Source: Rhabdornis inornatus (lineage: Eukaryota; Chordata; Aves; Passeriformes; Rhabdornithidae). From it: a DNA stretch of 64,000 nt. The translations under genes and the position numbers were made by a program. The notes beneath the pieces were generated by a model. That model did not search any database. It saw only the letters and a list, made by a program, of their open reading frames with translations, and had not been told where the DNA came from. The stretch is taken from the NCBI GenBank assembly GCA_013397075.1, contig VWZS01004366.1, positions 62,317-126,316 of the forward strand. The letters are read 5' to 3'. Positions 11,531 to 22,800 of this stretch are shown here, piece after piece (within the stretch, counting starts at the first letter, position 1; the number at the start of each line of letters is the position of its first letter).

Positions 11531-12171
11531 CATCCTCTGTGGTCTGTGCCAAACGTGCCCTTGCCTCTGTTTACAGAGCTCTGCAGTGACACTTGAGTCT
11601 TGTTTGGTGAGAGCTGCCCAAACACTGCCTTGGAAAACTTCCTGGTGCAAACAGAATATGAAGCAAAGCAACCTTCAAATACCTGGGATGGAAGGAAAAC
11701 CTTCGAAACAGATGCTTTAGGGATGCTGCTGCAGCACCTGAAATGTAGGAACATAGGGTCTCTCCTGGCACAAGAGCTGCTCCCCCAAAGTCGCTGTCAC
11801 CTCATTCTCCTTTTTGCTACTCTGGTTTCACTCAACATCCACTCTCAACATCAGATGATTCCCCACTCCAGTCATAAAACCAGCACATCTTTCCTGTGAA
11901 GCCCTGTTCCCTCCTCCAGCCATTCTAAAATAAACTTCAAAGAGGGAGATTCAAGAAATTCTTTATATACAGAGACCTTAATAATTTCTCATCTTCCCAG
12001 CCCACAGGACAGAAACAAGCTCCTTTCTTCCTTTAGACACCAGGACAAATATCCTTTAGAATGGTTTCACTTCCATGTATTTCTCCTTTACAAAGCTGCA
12101 ATAGCCATGGCCAAGCTGTATAAAAGTGACAGAGTGTTGGACAGCCCTCCTTAGTGCTCCGTGGGGATTGC

Positions 12172-12177
12172 TTTATT
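12172..12177 (-). other. Possible PPCS polyadenylation signal
   Basis: AATAAA on the minus strand about 70 bp past the PPCS stop. This would give a very short 3' UTR; a more distal site is possible. Confidence 0.45.
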
Positions 12178-12249
12178 TCCCTGGACAGGCAATCACTCCG
12201 GTCCCACTCCCTCTGCAGCACAATTCTCTCTTTTCCTCCGAGCTGCTCC

Positions 12250-15200
12250 TCAGCCTTTTCTCTCTATGAAGGCCGTGTGCTGGCCCTGGAGGTAACTCAC
12301 AATCTTCTCCTCTATTTCTATGCCTTGTGCTACTTCCTCGTCGGACAGGGATAAAGGAGTCTGTGAGTCCCTGGTGACAATGATGACAGAGGTTCTCCGG
12401 GATTCCAGGACATTGGCCACCACCACCTGGTGCCGGTATTTCTCCAGAGCCTGCAGAGATTTATCCAGGAGGATCTGGGGATCTGTCTCCAGTTTGAAGG
12501 AAATCACAAATGCCTCAGGGGCCCAGTCTCTGACCAGGGGTGACAGCATCTTTGGCACCATCTTCATTGTGATCTGCAGTGGGGAAAGATAAAAAGAAAA
12601 AATCAGTAAAAACATTACAGGGAGTTTTAATAAGAGATGGGATGGGAAAGAGGGAAATTCCAGCTTTGTTTTATATTCCATTTATACCAGGAAGTTTTTC
12701 AAAGCAGTGTTTGGGTAGCTCTCACCAAACAAGGTTCAAATGACACTAAATTTAAATTAAATGATCCATGTGGTGCTCACAATCAGGATGTTCTGAGGCT
12801 GGGCATTCCCAGAGCTAACCATACTGCGGGAATATAAACATGAGGAGAGAAGATTTAAGAAAGCATTACAACTGCCCGAATCTGAGTTTTCAGCTCTCCA
12901 GAATCCAGGTAGTTTATCCCATCTTCACCCTTCCTTCTATCAACTCCTTAACATGCATAAGGCATAAAAGTGCTAAAGCATGAAGAAAAACAGTTGGACA
13001 CTGTTCTCCAGCTTCCCAGCCTCTGGACCTATCACTGGGAATCAGGCCAGGTCTCATCTTTCCAATGGTAACAATAAAGAATGAAGCCCAGCAACTTCTT
13101 AAAAAGCAATTAATTAAATAAATTTGGTATTTTTTTATGTAAAGAATTCCAGAGCCACCTGTTCCCATTGCTGAGAGGGACCTCCGTGCTGCAGTGTTAT
13201 TCATACAAGCAAGATGGATCCCAGAGTCATGGAATGGTGTGGGGTGGGAAGGGACCCTAAATCCCATCTCATTCCAGCCCCTGCCATGGGCAGGGACACC
13301 TTCCTCTATCCCAGGTTGCTCCAAGCCCTGTCTAACCTGGCCTTGGACACTCACAGGGATGTGGCAGCCACAGCTTCTCTGGGCAACCTGAGCCAGGGCC
13401 TCAGCACCCTCACAGGGAAGAATTTCTTCCCAATATCCAATCTAAATCTATTCTGTCAGTTTGCAATCATTCCCCCTCCTCCTAGCACTCCAGGCCCTTC
13501 TCCAAAGCCTCTCTCCAGACAAAAGGTAGCAACTCAAGTACTCCAGGAGCTATTCTGGTGCACTTCAGCTCTCTGAGACCCACCCTCTCCTCATCTCCAT
13601 GGAAGCACAGGCAACTTTAAAGGACAGTGCCAGAAGAGCAGTAGGCACCTCAGGGGCCCCTCTTCATGTGTGTGGTAGTTTGACCTGGGGAGGAAAAAAC
13701 TCAAAGAGAAGTTTTCTCTATTAGTACTCCCCTGGGAGTTGATAGTGATCAATTGGAGGCTGCTTTGGTTATTGACAGCGTGAAGAACCAATTGAAGAAA
13801 GTTAGTTCGCTCCGTGAACGCACATTTTGAAGGAAGTAATCCGGAACTGAGCCCACTTGGCTTTTCCGGCAGCAGTGCAGGTAACAGGGCCCTGGCCTGG
13901 CTCCACTGCAGGCCTGTGGGCCTGGCAGGGGGCCGGGCTGGGCCCCCTGTCTGGGGAGCTGGCATGTCCTGGCAGAGAGAGAGAGAGGGGGGGTGGCCAT
14001 GGACAGTGACCAGAGAGACTCAAACTAATATAAAAATCCCAGCCGCTTCCCCCCCCTTCCCCAGCGTGGCTGGTTTCTGAGATCCTGGCAAAGCTCCAGC
14101 ACTGTGGCCTTGGTTTTTTTTTCTTTTCCCTGTGCAAAAATCTTAACTCTTTTAATGTTCAGATGAGACTTGCGGACTTTTTCAATCCTCCCTGGAGTGA
14201 AAAGGAAAAAGGAGATACTCTGAAGTCAGTGAAGCAAAAGCTAAGTCTTAAGTTTTTTAGATGGAAGGAGAATGAGGAGATGCTGTGAAAATGGCTGAAA
14301 ATCCTTTTGTAAGATTGTAGGGATGAACTGATGTACTGAATATTCCTATAAACCATGGAGAAAGACATGGGGGGGTTGGAAACGTTCCATTTGATAAATC
14401 ATTTGACCAAAAGCACCTGTGTTGAGAATCTGTTGTCCCGAGGAAAGAAGGGGAGTCTCGGTTTTCAGAGAATGAAGCATGAACAGAGAGAAAAGAGATG
14501 AAGAGAACCTTTGCTTTGGAACATTTCATTCTTAAAAGTAATACCCCATGTATTTTGACCATTGACCCACAAGTACAGCTTTGGGAAGGCTGTGGAGTTG
14601 GGAGGAGTGCCACAACTGCAGATACCGGGCGGATGCAGAATCGTGAAAATGAAACCACGAGAAGACTGTTTTCTACTTTCTTGTGGAAAAAATCCCTATA
14701 GCCTAACAAGAGGAAGCTTCTCACTCCAAAGTGAACGGAAGAAGAGACTGTTTGAGCTGGGAATTAATTGAAGCAGTTTCTTGTATGTTTGTTTCGTTGT
14801 TATGAAGGTTGAGAAAGGGAAGGAAAGAGTGGTCTGACAATCTTATTCTGAATTTTTTTTCCCTTTGGGTAGTTAATAAATTTCTTTTTATACCCTCTTA
14901 AGTTTTAGGCCTGCCTTGCTTCTACTCCTGGTTCTGTCTCACAACAGAAAATGAGTATATTTTAATCAGCAAATCAAAACCATGACAATGTGCCACACCA
15001 CAACTGCAGACATGTTGAAGCTGCTCCATATCAGACAGAGCAGCACTGACCTCCCTGCAGATAACCAATGGCACCACTCACCCTTCAGCCCACCCTAAAA
15101 ATAAACCTAGATCAAAGGAGAGCAGGGCTGATCCTGCCCTACCCTCTTATCTGGGCCCCTCAGTGCAAGATAAGAATAAAACAATGCAACTTCAGGATTT

Positions 15201-16679
15201 ACGCAGGGTTCTGTCCCTGTGGGATCTCATCCTCCCATTCCCTCTGACAATACACACAAGCGGCTGTTTTGCAGCTTTCCCAGGTTTTATCCACAGCCAG
15301 TTCTTAGGAGAAGGGCCCTGGAAGCAAGGAGGGGATGGCTGAGGGGGGTGGCAGAGGGGGCCACGCCCAGATGCCCAGGGGCGCCTCACCTGCAGGGGCC
15401 CCTCCGAGGACTGGATCTTATGCTCTGGCATCTCGGAGACTGGGATGTAGAAATCCGACACGGCGGCTGACAGGTAGAACATGACACTGGAGCCTGTGGG
15501 AACATGACTGCTGTCCCCCACTGCCATGGCCTGTCCCTGTCACCCAGAGCCAGATGAGCTGCCACCCACNNNNNNNNNNNNNNNNNNNNNNNNNNNNNNN
15601 NNNNNNNAGACCAGGGCCCCCCTTAGGGATGCCCAAGCACAATCCTGAGCAGGGCAGCACTGAACCCACCCCACGGTCCCCTAGACACACTGTTCTCCAC
15701 TGGGGTCTGTCTTGTCCCCTCCTCATAAGCCCCAACAGCCTCCAGGGACAGTCCAGACCCTCACGCAGGGGTGTAAGAGCCCTCCAAGCAAGGGGGCCCT
15801 CTTGTTCCCTCATGCCAGAGCCCCACAGGCCTCAGGATCACCTCATACCTGGGCCCTGGAGCCATCGTGAGGAGGTTCTACCCCATGCCGGGAACCCCTG
15901 GACCTTTCTCCCACAACCATTACACCCCCTCGTTCTAGGTCTGCCTGTCCCCTCACACTGGAGACACCCATGAGAGCCTCAACCTTTCTCATCCTGAAGC
16001 TTCGCACAGGACCACCCCGTTCCCTCATTCCTGGGCTCCCTCACACTGGAGACCTCCCTGGGGGCTTCTTGCCTTGTGCCCTACGAACCGATGGCCACCC
16101 CGCCCCCATTCCTGGGTCCCCACGGTTCCCCCCGTCCCCTCACGCCCGGGCTCCCCTCGTACCGAGGGGCGCCAGGGCTCGGGCGGCCGCGCGCAGTAGC
16201 GCCAGGTACTCAACGAGGCCGGTGAACTCGATGGCGAGCAGCGCGCCCGCCTCGGTGGCGCGTTGGTACTCGCGGAGGGCGGGCAGCAACGCGGGCAGCG
16301 CGGCGGGGGCGGCGGCCACGCCGGGCGGCGGCCCCGGGGTGAGGCGGAGCGCATCGAGCAGCGCGGGCCCGTGCGGCGGCAGGGCGCGGGCCCAGGGGAA
16401 GACGGAACGGGCGCGGTGCAGGAAGCACACGCCGTACCCCGCCCGCACGAGTTGCTCGGCCGAGGCGGCCCCGCGCCGACCGCTACTGAAGTTCTCCAGG
16501 AAGCGCACGGCGCGAGCCTCCAGGGGCACCTGCGTCCCTCCCGACGTCACCAGCGCCACGCGCCGCCCGCGTGCCGCCTGCGCCGCCGCCCAAGCCCGCA
16601 CCCGGTCCTCGGTCGCCGCTACATCCATGTCGTTGTCCTTGCCTTCGTCCTTCTCTTCCTTGATCGCCGCTGCCGCCAT
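12250..16679 (-). CDS. PPCS: PPCS, phosphopantothenate--cysteine ligase
   Basis: This cytosolic enzyme joins 4'-phosphopantothenate to cysteine, the second step of coenzyme A synthesis; the animal enzymes prefer ATP and act as dimers. Exons on the minus strand are 16679-16163, 15493-15390 and 12573-12250 (517, 104 and 324 nt), giving 314 residues against 311 in human. Exon 1 has the nucleotide-binding VTSGGT (residues 44-49) and FLENFSSGRRG, whose Asn63 matches human catalytic-site Asn59. Exon 2 has AAVSDFYIPVSEMPEHKIQ (182-200). Exon 3 has ISFKLETDP and VVVANVLESR, then the C-terminal HTAFI motif. The N-terminus (about residues 5-25) is acidic and lysine-rich and unlike the human one. The chosen ATG has G at -3 and +4. 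It shares a promoter with ZMYND12. Intron 2 holds a CR1 and a 1.3-kb solo LTR; intron 1 holds a minisatellite and a 38-N gap. No break is seen. Confidence 0.97.
13218..13530 (-). mobile_element. CR1 LINE fragment in PPCS intron 2
   Basis: Antisense CR1 3' region with GAGTCATGGAATGGTGTGGG at its 3' end; about 140 bp left of solo LTR 2. Confidence 0.9.
13671..14987 (+). mobile_element. Solo LTR 2 of an endogenous retrovirus (ERVL-like)
   Basis: A 1317-bp element beginning TGTGGTAGTTTGACC and ending AAAACCATGACA, flanked by perfect 5-bp duplications ATGTG (13666-13670 and 14988-14992). Its termini are imperfect inverted repeats. It has a TATAAAAA box (14029-14036) and AATAAA (14875-14880). No gag, pol or env remnant is present. 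It sits in PPCS intron 2, antisense to PPCS. Its sequence is unrelated to solo LTR 1 apart from the shared layout. Confidence 0.88.
15570..15607. other. Assembly gap (38 N)
   Basis: A run of N in PPCS intron 1, just after exon 2's acceptor region and beside the C-rich minisatellite. Confidence 0.99.
15610..16150. repeat. C-rich minisatellite in PPCS intron 1
   Basis: Degenerate units around GTCCCCTCACACTGGAGACC and CCCTCATTCCTGGGCTCC. It is G-rich on the PPCS sense strand. A 38-N gap adjoins it. Confidence 0.55.
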
Positions 16680-16726
16680 GACCAGCCCGCACGGCCCGCC
16701 GGAAATCACATGCCGCCTTCCCCGTC

Positions 16727-16735
16727 CCGGAAGTG
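16727..16735 (+). promoter_or_regulatory. ETS/GABP-type site 1
   Basis: CCGGAAGTG, the canonical ETS-family core, inside the shared promoter, nearest to PPCS. Confidence 0.65.
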
Positions 16736-16748
16736 TTGTCTCGGCAAC
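16735..16748 (+). promoter_or_regulatory. Second X-box-like site (one mismatch)
   Basis: GTTGTC-TC-GGCAAC has a perfect right half and one mismatch in the left half. It starts 74 bp before the full X-box, about seven helical turns, and overlaps the last base of an upstream ETS site. Confidence 0.5.
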
Positions 16749-16777
16749 GGAACGCCAGCACCGTCGTTAGTGTTTGT

Positions 16778-16785
16778 CGGAAGTG
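16778..16785 (+). promoter_or_regulatory. ETS/GABP-type site 2
   Basis: CGGAAGTG followed by ACG, which gives a CRE-like half-site overlap. Middle site of three in the shared promoter. Confidence 0.6.
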
Positions 16786-16801
16786 ACGGATTTCGTCTCG
16801 A

Positions 16802-16809
16802 CGGAAGTG
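16802..16809 (+). promoter_or_regulatory. ETS/GABP-type site 3
   Basis: CGGAAGTG abutting the full X-box; the final G is shared by both motifs. Confidence 0.6.
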
Positions 16810-16822
16810 TCACCCCGGCAAC
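16809..16822 (+). promoter_or_regulatory. RFX X-box (full match to consensus)
   Basis: GTCACC-CC-GGCAAC fits the consensus GYNRCC-N(0-3)-RGYAAC at every fixed position. RFX factors at X-boxes drive ciliary genes in animals. It lies 31 bp before the ZMYND12 ATG and overlaps the last base of an ETS site. Confidence 0.7.
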
Positions 16823-16852
16823 CGGGGACGCGTCGAAGGTTCAGGGCCGGCC

Positions 16853-19800
16853 ATGGCGGGGCTGCCGGGTTGCGAGCTGTGTAGGGCCCGAAAGGCCCCG
16901 CTGCGCTGCCTCGGCTGCCGTCTCACCTACTACTGGTGAGAGACCCCGGGGTGAGGCCCAGGGGGCAGAGTGAGGCCTGGGGCACAGGGACAGGGCAGGA
17001 GTCAGGGATTAGCTCCAGATGAAGCACAGGCAGGAGGCTTGGGATGAGGACTGGTATTCAGGATGAGGCCCAGGAAAGAGGCAGGAACAGACTTGAGAGA
17101 TAGGACGAGAGGCAGGGCTTATCCCACAAAAAGGCTCAGGACATGAGGCCTAGGATGAGGCACAGGGCATGGGAAGAAGGCCCAGGGTGAGGCCCGGGAA
17201 GCAGGAACCAGCCAGGATGAGGCTTAGGACACGTGGAGAAGGCCCAGGATGAAACGTAGGAGGCAGGAACAAACCCAGAACAAGGACAGAGAGACAGGGA
17301 CAAAGCCTGGGGTGTGGTCTGGGACACAGGCAAGAGGCAAGGATTATCCCTGCGATGAGGCTCACTACACAGGGACAAGCCTCACAAAGCCCAGGACACA
17401 GAGATGAGATCTGGGACAAAGCTCAGCAGGCAGGGATGGGCTCGGGAGGCAGGGACCAGACACAGGATGGAGCCTGGGACCCTGGAGAGGGCCCAGGCTG
17501 GAGCTCAGCCAGCAGGGCAGCAGGAACTGGAGCAGGCACACTCACCTGGAATGCTCCTGCTGCCTTCCAGCAGCTCCTGCATCAGGCAGGGAGCAGAGCT
17601 GGGATCTCTGGAGTGTCACACAAACATCCTTCACATTCCCTCAGAGCAGTTACTGAGTTCCAGAGCGTTCCCTGTTCCCACAGTGACCTGGGGTGGGTTG
17701 GTTTGTGGTTTTTGTTTTTCCAGAGTTGGAATTCAGGGATTTGTTCAAACACAGCTGTATCAGGAGTTCAGGGAGTGATTTAAATAAGGATTTTAACTCA
17801 GAGAACTGTGGGGATGTGGCAGGACAGTGCTGTGAAATGGAAGCATTTGGAAATATCATGTATTGGGCACCCTGTAGGCAGCCCAGGGGCTCTGGGAATT
17901 GTTGTGGAGAAAGTCCTGGAAGACATCAGAGAATAATCTTCCCTTACATAATATCCCAGAAAATACCAGTATCCTTTTCCCCTCCTTTTGCCAGTGATAT
18001 CTCCCACCAGAGAACTGACTGGATCAGCATCCACGGCCGTATCTGCCACCTGCTCATCCCAGTCCTTGGGCCCCAGCCCTGTCGTCATTCTGAAAAAGAC
18101 AGAAAACATGGCAAAGAGCAGCTGCTGAGGAGGCAGGTGGGTGCCAGAGGAAAAAGCACAACTTCAAAGTGCTTCCAGGGAAGGAATTCCAGCTCCTCTC
18201 CATACGCTGGGTGTACATGGTGGGACACACCAGGGGCAGACTGGGCTCACCTGGAATTTTGTGCCACACAGGAGTCTCCAAAGCAGCCTGGGCTGTCACT
18301 GCCCAATTCCTATAAAACTGAAAGGAACTTCTTGCCTAAAACCAAGCAGGGCTTTTGCCTTCACAGGACCCACCCCTTTAGAATTCCTCCCTCTGGATAC
18401 TCCCAAGGAAGAGGATGGCACCTTCTTGGTTGATTTGGGACTTGGTTGTAGAGGTTTGTGAGTTGGTTTTTTTAAACAAAAATAAGGGGAGTGGGAGCAT
18501 CCTCTCTGTCATTCCTGACCCTCCAGCATTTTCCACAGTGTTTACTTAGTGTTCTGAGCTTCCTCAGGCAGCAGCAAGCCTGGATTTTCTACCTAGCCAG
18601 GGGGTTGGTCCATTGTCCTGGTTAGTCCAGGATCCAGATGAGATTTGCTTCTTCCAGGCCATCTGACGGGAGGGTATCCCCTTTCCCAGAGCAAAGGGGA
18701 AAAGAAACCAAGTCCCCTCCATTGTTTTCCTGGCCAGCTTGGAACACCCTTTCCCACTAAGTGTAGCCTTTTATCTCCATCAGGCCTCAGGGACGTGCAG
18801 ATGTGCAGCTCCTTTCCAGCCCCAGTGGTCTGAAACTCTTCCTGTTTATGGAGCAGCAGGAACTGCTGTTCTACATTGTTGCTAAAATAACCCACCCAGG
18901 TGCATCTGCTCCTGAAAATCCTCCCTATGGAAATAAGTTTTCCCTCTATAATAACTCTCAGACACAGAATAATGGGGCAGCACACAGTGGGCTTGGAACA
19001 ATCCAATGGTGCCACTGAGAAGAACATCCCTAATCTTTCGAATTTTACATGAATTATTATTTTTCAGGTGTTTCTGGTCCAACTGTTTCTGGCTTTGGGG
19101 ACCAGCTCAGTGCTGTCACATTTCTTAGGAGCTTCCAGAAAGATGAAGTCCAAAGGCAAAAGTCCTGCTTGGTGAGAGCTCGTGACAGGCTTTAGGCAGC
19201 AGATTCCTTTTGGTTTTACAGGACTTGGGCAATGACATCACAGGCTGGTTTGGAAACTCCTGTCTGGCTGAAAATCCCAGGTGAGACTGTTGAGCAAAGT
19301 CCACAGAAGGTGTGTCAGGCCAGTGTGTCCCAAAGGGAAAATGCAAAACTTCCTTAGTTCCAGGTTCTGTTTAAATTGTTCTTTATAAAACCTGCAGGGA
19401 AAGTTAAAATGGGTGTCATAGGGGTGTGGCAGGATTTTGCATCCAGAAGTGCTTGAAGCTGTTCCAAGAAACTCCCCTGCTATTGAACACTGATGTTGAC
19501 ACTGATTACATCACTGACTTTATTGCAACCAAAATTATCCACATACATTCCAACAGGCCACGTGGCTGCCAGCTGAGGGAAGTGCTCCTTCATTAGCTGG
19601 AAGTTAATCTGCTGGTTTAATTAGGTGAAGGGAAAGACAGCAGGAAGATAGGGCTGGTGGAGAGAAAGTCACTCTTGATTGGGGTTCACACTGGCTTAGC
19701 AAACAGCCGCCTGGAGCTGGAGCCTGGGCTGAGAATGGCTCAACTGGCAAGGCAGGGAGAGAAGACTGGGGTTTTTTTGAAGTGGAGATTTTTGTAAGCT

Positions 19801-22800
19801 CTTTAACAACCCTTAACATCATCTGTTCTTTGACCTTTGTCTCCAGCTTATTTAAATAAAATAGATTTTGAGAACAGTCAGTGCTGGGACACTTTGCTTT
19901 CCTTCTCTCCAAAGAAAGGAGTGAGACCGTGGAAATCCCTCAGTTACCTGCTGGCTTTCCCAGTAAGAGGGAAGGTTCCTTTGTGTCCAGCAGGATTTGG
20001 AGCAGCCAGGTTGGGCCTGGGCTGGATCAGAGGTGTTGGGAGAGGGGGAGATTATTTAATGCCTTGTCTCACTGGCTGCATCACATTCATATTCCAGATC
20101 CAACAAAAGTGCTTAAAAAGTTCTTCCCTGAGGGTGGGGAGGCCCTGGCACAGGTTGTCCAGGGAAGCTGTGGTTGCCCTGTCCCTGAAGGTGTCCAAAG
20201 CCAGGTAGGACAGGGCTTGGAGCAACCTGGGATAGTGGAAGGTGTCCCTGCCTATGGCAGGGGGTGGAATGAGATGAGCCTTAGGGTTCCTATGCAAAAA
20301 AGGCCTTTGGAGTTGAGGGAAAAGCTCTGCAGTCTCATAGTAGCCAGAGAAAAAACCTTCTCCCCAAAGCCTACTTTGGGTTTGCTGCTTTTTGAACATT
20401 TCTGCTGTACTTCACCCACTCCTGCCCTGTGTTTGTTTAGAGAACACAGAGCTCCAGCCTCAGCCAGGACACAGGGAAGCCTAGGCACATCCAAATGCCC
20501 TGTGGCTCAAGGAGCAGGGAGCTGGGAGCCAGGAGGTTTTATGAGTTTCATTCCTTGTCTGTGCTCCAAAGCTTCATTGATAGAAATCTGCTTCTGTCAA
20601 CATAGCCAGGGGGGTGCCTGCAGACAGCACCTCCAAACTGACAGAACTCCAAGTTTCTGTTTGGAGAAGAGCCTCACCTGCCTGCGTGATGTCAGCTCCC
20701 CACAGCTCCTGGGCATGGGAAAAGATCCAGCCCAGCCAGCCCCAGCACTGCTTTGGCTACAGGTTCAGCTCCAGCTCACTGGAGTCTTCCTTCTTCCTGA
20801 AATCCTCATTTCTTCAGACACACCATTGATTTTGGTGCCTGAGAGTGAATAATGGATGTGGCACTGGGCCCTGAGTGTGCTCCCAACCCCCTGCTCCCAC
20901 CTGAAGCAGAGCAAGGGTCCTCAGCCCCCTCAAACCCCAAAAACTGTGTAGGGGCATCTTCAGAGAAACCTCAAATTGCAACACACATGGAAAGAGCCCA
21001 AAGTGACAGGGCCAGGGGCCAGGGGGAAACCAGGGCAGGGCCAAAGGGAGCAATCCCCAGGGCTCTTCAGGGCCAAAGGGAGCCGTCCTCCAAGGCTTAG
21101 AACTGTGGTTGGAAATATTCACTGCTCCAGGGCTCCTCTTGCCTTCTGCCCTTCCTTCTCCTGGAGGCTGTGCCAGAGTACAACCCACAGCTTTGTCCTT
21201 GCAGATGTTTCAGATGTGGGCAGATGTTTCAGGCCATAGGAAGCAGCGATGATACCATTGACAAGGAGTAAAAAAAGAATGATCCCAATCTTCAGCACCT
21301 CCCAGATGCCAGTCTGGGTGATGCCCACACACCAGGGCCTGCAATGGTTGCACCAGACTGGCACAGACAGAAAAAGCAGCCTGAGAAATACCAGCTTTTC
21401 CTGCTGCTGCCCCAGGCATGTGCTGGTTTTCTCCTGGGCACCACCTGCTCCCTGGACACAGTTTGTGTTTCACAGAATCTGAAACTGGTTTGGGGTAAAA
21501 GAGATCTTAAAGTCCATCGCATCCCACCTCTTGCCAAGGGCAGGGACCCCTTCCACTATCCCAGGTTGCTCCAAGACCCATCCAACCTGGCCTTGGACAC
21601 TTCCAGATGCCACAGCTTCTCTGGAAAACCTGCCTTTCCCCTCTCCATATTCTAGTAGCTCAGGAATGGGTGCTGTGTTTTCTGGCTCTTGGCTCTTCTC
21701 ACTGGAGCAGGGATTGTTGCTCTGGGCTGTGTTCTTTGATGATCTCATTTATCCGAAAAGGTATCTCTTTACCTCAGCCAGGATCTCCAGGAAACACTCA
21801 CGGGCTGTCCTGGAGCTCTCTGTTCCAGAGTTCCTCCTTCACCCATGGCACAACTCTGCCTCACTCCAAGCAGTTCAAGGTCAGCAAAATGCCAAAGCCT
21901 GGTCTCCAGGATCTCTAAGATTGGTGTCTCTGCCCAGCTCAGCCCCAGCTGGAGGCAGAGGGTGATAAAGGGTTGAAATGGTGTTTTCTCACCAGGGTAG
22001 CACTGCTGCGCTCTCCAGCAGCACCACTGATTCCGATACCTTTCCTGCTGCACCACTGCTAGGAAAAGTTGATGAAGAAGTGTTAGTAGCTGGCTGGCTG
22101 GGGCTCTGAGCAACCTGGTCTAGTGGAACATGTCCCTTCCCACGACAGGGGATGGAAAAGATGCACTTTAAGGCCCCTCCCAACCCAAACCTTTCTGGGT
22201 AGGGATTTCTGGGATTCTGTCACTCTACAAGGATCCTGGCACTTTTTCCTTGGCATCCATGTAAAGGCACAGTATGCACAGCTCCTGGCAGGGAGCAGGC
22301 ATTGGGATGGAGATCTGTTTGTGGAGCTGGGGATTACATCAGCTGCTGCTGATGACGGAGAGGCCAAATGGTGTGGACTAGTAGGAACAGCAAAAGGCAG
22401 GGAGCAGCTATACATGGATAAGTACAGGATAAGTTATGGATTCTGACAAACCCAAACACTGCAGAAGCTGCTGCACCACCAACCCCAGCTGGGGATGGAT
22501 TTGCTGAGTGTAACACATTCTGATTTTGACCAGTTTTCAGACAAAATCCCAGCCCAGGACCAGCCAGGAGAGGGTGGGATAAAGCTGCAGTTCCCTGTGA
22601 GGAGCTGTCTCCTCACTCCCTGGCCATGTCTCCAGCAGTTGGAGCTGTGCCGTGCTGGCACCACAGGGCTTGGCTGGCTCTGAGTCACACCGGAGCCCCT
22701 GGCTCTAATCTCCTTTCTGGTCTTGTGATGATCATTTTCTGTGCTTCACAGCTTTTATTGCTGCAGCCTTATGAGACCTCGTCAGGAGGTGTAAAGGATT

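Larger units (their letters stand above)
16680..16852. promoter_or_regulatory. Shared bidirectional PPCS/ZMYND12 promoter
   Basis: The 173 bp between the two start codons is GC-rich with many CpGs and has no evident TATA box. It contains three CGGAAGTG ETS/GABP-type sites, all in the same orientation, and two RFX X-box-like sites. The layout is typical of a housekeeping bidirectional CpG promoter. Transcription start sites cannot be placed from sequence alone. Confidence 0.85.

Noticed and set aside
15970..16973. Plus-strand frames of 236 and 266 codons across PPCS exon 1
   Set aside because: Antisense shadows of GC-rich PPCS exon 1.
19881..20852. 323-codon plus-strand frame in ZMYND12 intron 2
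   Set aside because: It contains a CR1 fragment (20105-20290), and the remainder has no family resemblance or splice support.
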